Of a stretch of DNA of 64,000 nt, positions 36,801-45,800 are shown piece by piece (position 1 is the stretch's first letter; each line of letters begins with the position of its first letter). Position numbers and translations under genes: made by a program. Source of the DNA: Apostichopus japonicus (lineage: Eukaryota; Echinodermata; Holothuroidea; Aspidochirotida; Stichopodidae); contig NC_092581.1 in assembly GCF_037975245.1 (NCBI RefSeq), forward strand, positions 17,468,303-17,532,302, written 5' to 3'. The notes under the pieces are model-generated. The model saw only the letters and a list, made by a program, of their open reading frames with translations. It had not been told where the DNA came from and did not search any database.

Positions 36801-39800
36801 ACTCGTCAACATTCCATGTCGTATCGACCCTTTTATAAAAATGTCACGTGTCAGAATTCATTGCGGATCTGACTGAAAACGTGCAAATGAATTCATTAAA
36901 CATAAAGCAGGCATAGTTTTATAGCGCATAATGGAGCAATATACATCAAAAGAACAAAATATGTTCTTACTACGTTGCACCTATAAATCACAAGATTCAT
37001 TTGATAATGTGATATAATATTTAACATTATACTCAGAGTATATAATGCAACCGAATACTTTGCATATACGGCAATTTAATTGCCAATAACTTGTCAGGCT
37101 ACCTATCCCCCCCCCCCACCCTCCCCTCCTCATCTGCTCGCAGTCATATTTACACCTTTAAGGTGTTTCAATATTTCCATATAATGTTATTGCGCATACT
37201 GATTTATTGAGAGTGATGCACGTGTCGAGGGCTGAGTTTGCGGGAGAGCAGGGCTATATAGATAGTAGTTTCACTATTTCATTTTTTCATTTATTTGTTT
37301 CCACATTCAAAATATATTACACAATAATAGAAGAAAATGTATGTGACAAGTGGAGGAGGTCTGAGAAAGCCGAGGCTCTTACGAAGCAGACCACCCGTAC
37401 AAAGACAATAATAAAATAAAATAAATAATGAACAATGTATGCAACAAACAAAGGTTGCACACACAAATAAACCATGTAACTGTACTTACGTTACATAATA
37501 TAACAATATACAATTTAAAGAATTATCAAATACGTAATTGACCCTAGTCCTCCCTGCAAGACCCTCCCCGTAAACTCCCGTCTGTCCCCTAAGTCAACAA
37601 TTGTGTCCCCTGACACCTTCCCATCCCCTAGTTAATCACCCAACCATACCCCCAAATCACAAAACTTGGAATATAGACAAGAATAAAAAAAGACGCATCT
37701 AACCCCCCCCCCCACCCGAACCGCTCCCCCGCCCCCTGTACGTGTACAGATTGTCTTACCAGCTTCTAAGCAGACCACTCCAGCGTAAGACTGCGTATGA
37801 CAGGAGGAGAATGATATTCCGCAATCGATTAATTGCTTCTCGTAGCCCTCACACAAGACGCTATCGAAATGGATTAGGTCATTGCCGGCATCTAAGAAGG
37901 GAATCCTCTTTACTGAGACGGCGTACGGACGATATCCTAATTGTCTGCAAACTACGTTTGCGTTATGGATATTCCACTCTTCCGTAAAACAAACAGAACC
38001 TTCTAACCCGTTGTACCTTACCATGACCCTTCCGTGATACAAACGTACTCTACCTTGGTCAACTGAAGAACCAAGAAAAGAACAATATATGTATAAATGT
38101 ACGTTGGTTTCATATTAATAATGCATTTTATCCAAAGGATACATAATAAGCCACCGATTTTCCTACTTGAAGGTGGGGTAAGGGTGGTGGTTGTTGTATG
38201 TTTTTTTGTTGGGGGAGGGAGGCGGGGTGGGGGTGCATGACCAATCAACTTTAAATATGTAATTCAGTAACACTCAAAATAACATATTATGGTCCGCTGT
38301 AATTATGGATTTTAGCCCTAACTTACAATCACATCGTTGGGTTAAAGCCGGTTTAAATTCTCCATCGCGACATCGCGATTTCTCCGGTCCAAGTAAAAGT
38401 CCGTTGGTACATGAAAACGTAACATCCTCTCCATCCCAGACAAACTTGTCCTCTGGAGAACTTTTTACACCGTCTTGCAGATCCGGTAGGACGCATGGAG
38501 CTGGTAGAATCGATCAATGGAAAAACAAATGAAGGCCCGTGAATGGTTCATCAGACAGTTGATTAACCTTCATTGAATTTTGTTTAACTCCTACGTTATC
38601 TTAAACTATAAATTCTTGAATGTGCAGTACCCCTACAATTGACCCCCTCCTCTCCCATCCCCATCCATCATATTTGGTAGATGTCAATCGTAATGGGCCC
38701 GCGCTGGGTCCAACTCTAACTCGATGACGCCACAATTATTGAATCACAATGTCTGAGTCTTATCACCACACAAATCAATGTGACAATATTTAAGAATCTT
38801 TCGCTTAATTAACCCAAACAAAATTAGTATTCATAATTTCTCATGAGTGTTTTCTTTAGTATACGTATATTTGGCAATAGAGAGTTCATGCTTCGGATTT
38901 CATTTCCACCATTCCTTACCCTAAAATGTTATTAGCAAAATACCTTAATATAAGCTTTCATGTTATATTTCGTGAATCATTCAACACTGGACAGTTTTTA
39001 CTATGTTGTACACGAAACATGGAACTAGTAAGTATTGTAAAGACAAAGGGGTGGTGAAATGTTTCAAAATTTGTGGTTATGCAAACGGCCGGTGTAGCAG
39101 TACAAACTGTCGCAAATATTCCATATTCAGTATAAACTGTCCCGGTCCCACAGGACAGTTTATACTGGATTTACCAGTACGTTTGGTCTCCCCGGACCTA
39201 TTGTACAAGGCCAGTTGGTACAGACTGTCTCCCCAGACAGAATATGCTATGGTTACACGGAGGGGGACATTATTCGACGGTCATATATTTTGTTGTAAAT
39301 TGTGTCCCCTGAACACAATGTCCGCCGTAGCATGTACGTTCGAGTAGCAAAAATTTAATTAGTAATGGACTCTGGCAGTATCCGTATTATTAGCAAATTG
39401 TCGCATTTCGGCTTCCGTATATTTAGCAGTAAAGTCGTGCGACAACTAAAAACGGAAAAGCTAGCAGAAAACGTGAGACAAATTGCGGATATTCTAAGAG
39501 ATGAGAGCTATCCAAGTGGGTTTACAAGAATAAAACAGAGAAGAATCTTACGGAGACAAAGTCAGTCTTTCAGACTGGCTGAAAATGGAACTCTTGCGTA
39601 CCGAAATTGAAGGAAAGTGTTGCTATCTAGGGCTACTCAACTCGCCCAAATCGAAGCAGCTCACACTGACTAGTGACATCTATAAGGTAATGTCTGTAAC
39701 TTACAGTATAGGATACACAATATGCCTTTGCTTGTTAAATGGCGAACGGCCATTCCACAGTTAAACTATAACCAGGCCTCTAGGACCTTTTTGGTGAACA

Positions 39801-42800
39801 AATCATGATATTCTTTTACCACGTTTGGTTAGTTGTAAAAACTCATTCGCAAAAGTCAAGCAATTGCTTGTGCAACATTATAATCAGTTGTATGCTTGAG
39901 CAAAGTTATTAGGGCCTATTTCTTTTCGTTTTGTTTACCCAATTGTTTACCCAAACAAATTTACCCAAACAAATTTTTGTGACAATTATTATAAATTTCC
40001 ACCTTTAATCGCCCTGCCTATCATAAAAGATAACAACAGATTACTAAAGCTTAGAGAGCTAGTCTGGTTTGCATGCATGGGACACTATAAATGCAATTAT
40101 TGGACTATAGCATATAGCCGAGCCTACTTCTAGAGGAAAGTGGCACTAATACTGTACATAATAAATTCCCGTTCATTAATATTGGTTGGTAAGAACAGAT
40201 ATTGAAGGCCTGATAGTACTTTTTTAGGTGTGGCATATTCTCTACATGCCAAACCTCACTGCAGAAGAAAACTTCTTAAATATCTATAGACCCCAATTGT
40301 GGCCAAGCAATGTGTACAATAATGGGAATATTCCATTTCAAACACTGATATAGAGTTGTAATTCAATTTTAAGGCACTTCAGCTAGAACTACCAATTCTG
40401 CAGCCCATATATTTGTGTGTGTTTGTTTGTGGTTTTTTTTTGGGGGGGCAAAAAAACATGATCTCCTTTGATCATGAATTTTCTTATTTCTTTGAAGGTG
40501 TTCATCTTTGCATAGATAAACCAGACAACAGACTATGTCTATTGTCTAGATTCTATTGGAAAACTATCAACGTTGATGTAACAAGTTATGCTCAACAGGA
40601 TGTCAAAGCGTCATTGTCATGTAGACCTACGAACAAGTCGCCATAGCATTCCTGTAACTGGATTATGGAAACAGGTAAATATTCAATCTGTTTTAATTGC
40701 ACAAGATGTCCGCAGTATGCAGTGAAGGTTTAGTTTAGTTAATGTCATTCTTTCTGGACAAATTAAACATTTACAAGTTTAACGGTAGTCTGTATTGGCC
40801 CTAAATTTTGGCCACTTTAGTTGCTAGAAGTTTTCAAAAAGTACTTTTCTGGGGGTAATAACCCTTTAAATTGTGCTCAGACATTCTAAATGATGACACG
40901 AGATGATTGAATGTCCCAGTGAGGTAAATTTCCTTCAGGGATATAAACATACTTACAGAATTTTGTCCAAAGTGAAAATTTGGCATATTTAGGGCCTATA
41001 CAGCAAACTTTTAAGCCACACTCTGGCCTAACTGCAGAGCAACCATCAATATAGGCATGTAATTGTAAGTTGCAAAAAGTGGCGTATCATTTTACTGGTT
41101 TAGTGGTTGAAGCGATTGTAAATATATGGTACAGTATGGTGTAAGTTACATTTTCATATTTGCAAGGTAAAAATAATTGGCCTAAATCCACCAACACCCT
41201 GTTTCGATCAGATATCCCACTGTTTTTATCTAGATCTGTGTACAGCATGAAGCAATGGAATAGAACAACAGTCAAGGCAAAGCCTGCAACTTGTAAAAAA
41301 AAATTAAATTAGCACCTAAATGCTGTCTTCTTTCTTAACAGGTTGGTGTTGATCTTATTGGTCCTCTACCAGTGACAGCTGCCAATCGACTGTACATGAT
41401 AACACTGTCTGACTTCTATTCAAAGTGGCCTGAGACTAAGGCAGTGCCTGACAAGACTGCAGCATCAACTTCTTATTTCATTACTGATGTGATGATGAGG
41501 TAAGCATGTCTTAAAAAGTGAACAATTTTCTGTAGTTAGTAACTAGTTCCAATATGAATGGCATCATATCTGTTATTTGTACCATGCAAATAACTTGTAG
41601 TGCATGGCAGAATGCTGTGTTTGAGTATAACTCATTTCCAAATAGGTATTAAGCATACGGAAAGGTCACAAAGGTAGGTGAGAACCGAGAAAGTGTACTG
41701 TAAATCTTTGCAGGTTAAGTCCCCATTAACAAGTTTATATGTAAGTAGTTTTTGTCCTATATTTACTTGCAGAGGTTCCACCTCTGGTTTTTAAGTAGCA
41801 TATAGCCTGACAATTGTCGTCATTTAATTTACATCCCCAAAAAGTGATTTTGGCTGGACATGTTTCACTGCAGCAGACACAGTTTATTTGTTCAAACAAA
41901 TGATGAGTAAATAATTAAGACCACATTCCACAGCTAGACACCACCTTTTGTGTGTTGTTTTTCAAAAAGGTGTTGGACAGTTTGATATTGTAACCACAGG
42001 GAACTTTTCTGTTTAGAAAGTGTGAACTTATTACTAATTGGCTGTTTTGACAGGAACTTCGACAAGATAAGAGAGATAATGTATCAACTGAGTTTTGGTA
42101 CCATTTCTCTGTTAGATCTGTTGTGGAAAATTGCTAAATGTGTTTGTGTGTGTGGTGGGGGGATATTTCCTGAAACCTGGGAGAGGGACCCTCTTTTTTG
42201 GCAAAATAGGGCAATGTTTAGGTCTCTTGACGCAAAATGATGTATAATAGTACATTTTACCATAATAATGGTTAGCTAGTATTATTTGGTTTTGCATTTG
42301 GGTCATAGAGAGGGTGTTTTGAACCCCCATGGATCCTGATTCAGGACAATTAATGTTTGATCGGCATTAAACAGTCATACCATGCACACATACATCAATA
42401 GAGCACCAAAAGGCATCAAACTTCTGTTGTATCCTAGCTTAAGCTAATTTGATAAATTTCTGATATTAAATTTCATTAATATGTCACAAATGTTGTATTG
42501 GCTCATGTGGTTAAAACTTTTCAGGTTTGGTAGTGAACTGTACAATATAGCGCCAAAATTATGACATGCAATCTCCAATTAAAAAAATGGACCCAGTATT
42601 CCCATAAACATGTAAGTGTCACAATAAAAGATCATCCAATTAACTCAATGCCTAAGCATAGTTCAGTTGTACACTATACAGTCTACACTTAACCAATATG
42701 GTGAATGTTAATTATCTTTGTAGTGGAGCTTACACATAACCTTTCAAGATGATAATTTATTTTATATATGACTTACAGTGTGGCATTCACTACTCATAAT

Positions 42801-45800
42801 ATTTCTTTCAACTTTTATTTTGCACAGATCTGGTTGTACTGATATCTCATCTCTGACCACCAATGGAGGGAGTATGTATGAAGTTAACGGAAGACATGTC
42901 TAGACGATTTTCTTAGCAGTTAACTTGTTACCGACAATAATCTTGTCTTTCACTCTAACATATCATGAGAGAAAACTTCGTCGGCTGCTATATGTTTAAG
43001 CAAAGAGAGGCCATTGACTTTTCACTGCCAGTCGTTCGGTGGAAATCCATATATTTGCAGTTCAAGTTGAAGGGTTGTTACGCTCGAAATTCTCTATCAC
43101 CTCATTACTTCATTAAATAACAAATACGAAGGCGTGTTTCTTGGTTCTGGAAATTGTGTTCAAGATAAGTTCTCATAGTAAAACATATAACCGACCATAT
43201 TCTGCTTCCTGTTGTAACTTTTGCTGTTATGGATTTCTGTAAAGTCTTAACGAAAAACCCGTTGGATACATGAGAATCAGCTATTTTATTTTGTAATTTA
43301 CAATCAAGATTTAACTTTTGACGGTATCAAGTTGCACATTAAAGCATTTTATAGGTAATCCTACTGTTTGTGGAAAGCAGTTCAAGGGGGGAATTCTAAT
43401 AGGGAAACTTCTGCATGGTTTTATTGAGGTCTTTACCAAACTCTAACGAGGATGTTCTTCATGTGGATTATGAGAGTTTCAAGTACATATTGTTTGAAGA
43501 AGAGTGACAGTAGTATATCATTCTAATCAAGCAATACCTCCCTGCTTGAAGGATGCTCTAGAAAGCATGGATTATCTTTAGTTGCATCAGAGCTACAAAG
43601 GGAGAGTCATCATTCCAGTTAAATTTCCCCATGCAGGGGGTAGGAAGTGGGGGTGGGCACACAACATCAGAGGGACATTTTCTCGTTCCACAACCACCAC
43701 TCGATATGCTATAAACCGATACACACCGGCCATATCACTTAAATATGATGTATGATGTGTTAGTATGTTATCAATACTATTTATTGAGATTGTTTATTGT
43801 TAACCTTGCTATAAAAAGATATGGGATGCCATTTTAAAAATAGTATGTACAGACAGTGCCCCCCCCCCCCGGCTCCTGGCTCCCTGATCCCATGTATAAT
43901 CATTTTTTCACTCTTTGCCCAGTCTGATATAGATTCAGAATATTGTGTTTGTGCATGACTATCATCCAATTTCATGTTTTGATTTTTACTATATTAACTT
44001 TCTTTAAACAAACTTTTCTCTACAAGAATGACATATTTAAAGTGTGAGAAACATGATGAGACAACAAATCTAGCATATTGCATCCTGCTCTGTCCTATTT
44101 GCTTTATTCTTTCCCTTGTTTGGCTTTGTTTTGTTTCCTGTATGTTTTGCAGCTCTTTTGAAGAGAATATTGTCTAATACATCTTTTCTAATTTGAACAA
44201 CTTTTGTCCAATAAGAACCTTCATAATAAGAAACAACGAACCATTATCACTGGAATTGCCTGGAATGCCATTTGTCTATACAAATGAAGATTTGCTTCGC
44301 GCATGGCCATCACAACGGGCTTAGGGGGCAGGGGTGGGGGAATGGCCTTCCACCCTGTTGAGAGGGAGAAAACCTTGACTCGACGATTGAGTGACAAAAA
44401 TAAGGAACGGTTAAAAAGTAAACAATAAAGTAGTAATGAAAGTCAATAAATAGGTGTCAAGCCCATATGGAGGGTTGGGGCAGTGTTGACATTTTCAAGG
44501 TCAGAGAAGTATCTTCCAGCTAATTCACGGTTTTTATTAGCAAACAAAAATATTTTGGAACTCATCACAGATAGGTCACAGACTTAAGACCCCTCCCCAG
44601 GACACAAATTCGATAACTTACCATCCCAACTCCCCCCCTCCCTTATCCTTGCACTCAAAATTATGTGTATGGGCCTGAGCTTTGTATACAGCGTTGTCGA
44701 TTTCATTTAGGATGTAACTTGAAAACACTCTCAGTAACTTCCCGTCCTATAATGAGCTTTACGCACGGATGAAATTTCATATTGGCTAGGCAACTCTCGT
44801 AGACCCATGAAGTACAGTTACCATACTTGCCAAAACTTACCCACTGTGTGTTAGGGAAATACGGAAAAAATGAAGTTTGGACTCCTAAAATTCGTAATAT
44901 TTTACCTCTGCAATTATCATATTTTGTTGTAGCTGTTGCATTCCCTATCCCGTACCCGCCCTCCGTTGGGAGGGGGGGAGTTAGGTTTATACTATCTCTC
45001 CCTCTGTAAAGATGACTATGAACGCAATGTAGTTGCCGAATACAAAATGCAACATATACGGAGGATAACATAGCAGCAATCACAACAAAAACATGATTAA
45101 CATCTTCTACAGATGGAAGACTTGTTTCTTTTTCTTCTTTTTTTTTTCGTTCTATTTTTTGTTTTGCAGCAACGCACAACGTCTCATTTATTTCCTGTAA
45201 CATTTAACTCTGACGTATGCATCTGCTCTAATTATTGATATAATGAACTCAATTGCCTTTTGAATATCGAAATGCTTAAATTTTATGCGGGACAAAATAT
45301 GCTATGAAGTATTTGCGGACATTCTGTACCAGGACATTTCGTCCGGTGGGACTATATTTGCTGTGAGGGTGGGACACAATTTTCAGCAGATAATGTCCGA
45401 CCGGACTAAATATGCTGGTACAAAGTGTCCGCGGAGACACTTTGTACAGGGGGACACTCTGTACTGTCACACCGGCCATATGGCAATAGGACACATAATA
45501 ACATGCATAATTTCGTATCGTCAGACTTGTACTCTAGCATAGCAGAGTTGTAACCAAGCCATTTTCTCTCAAGTCAAGTCCCAAGTCATTTTCTTCAAGT
45601 CAAGGAAAATTCCACTCAATTCGAACTCGGGTCCAAGTCAGCGACTCGAGTCAACAACACACGCAGTATCATGATAGTTATTTGTACTCGCAGGCTCAAC
45701 CCTTATCACCATGGATATGTACTTGTCTTTGTACTCGAGAAATTAGTGAAACCTGTTTTAGATACTAACGCAACATTTTCGCACTTGTGGTTACAAATTT

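Noticed and set aside
39365-42873. An active integrase or transposase gene
   Set aside because: An in-frame stop, several frame changes and loss of the second and third catalytic residues make it a relic.
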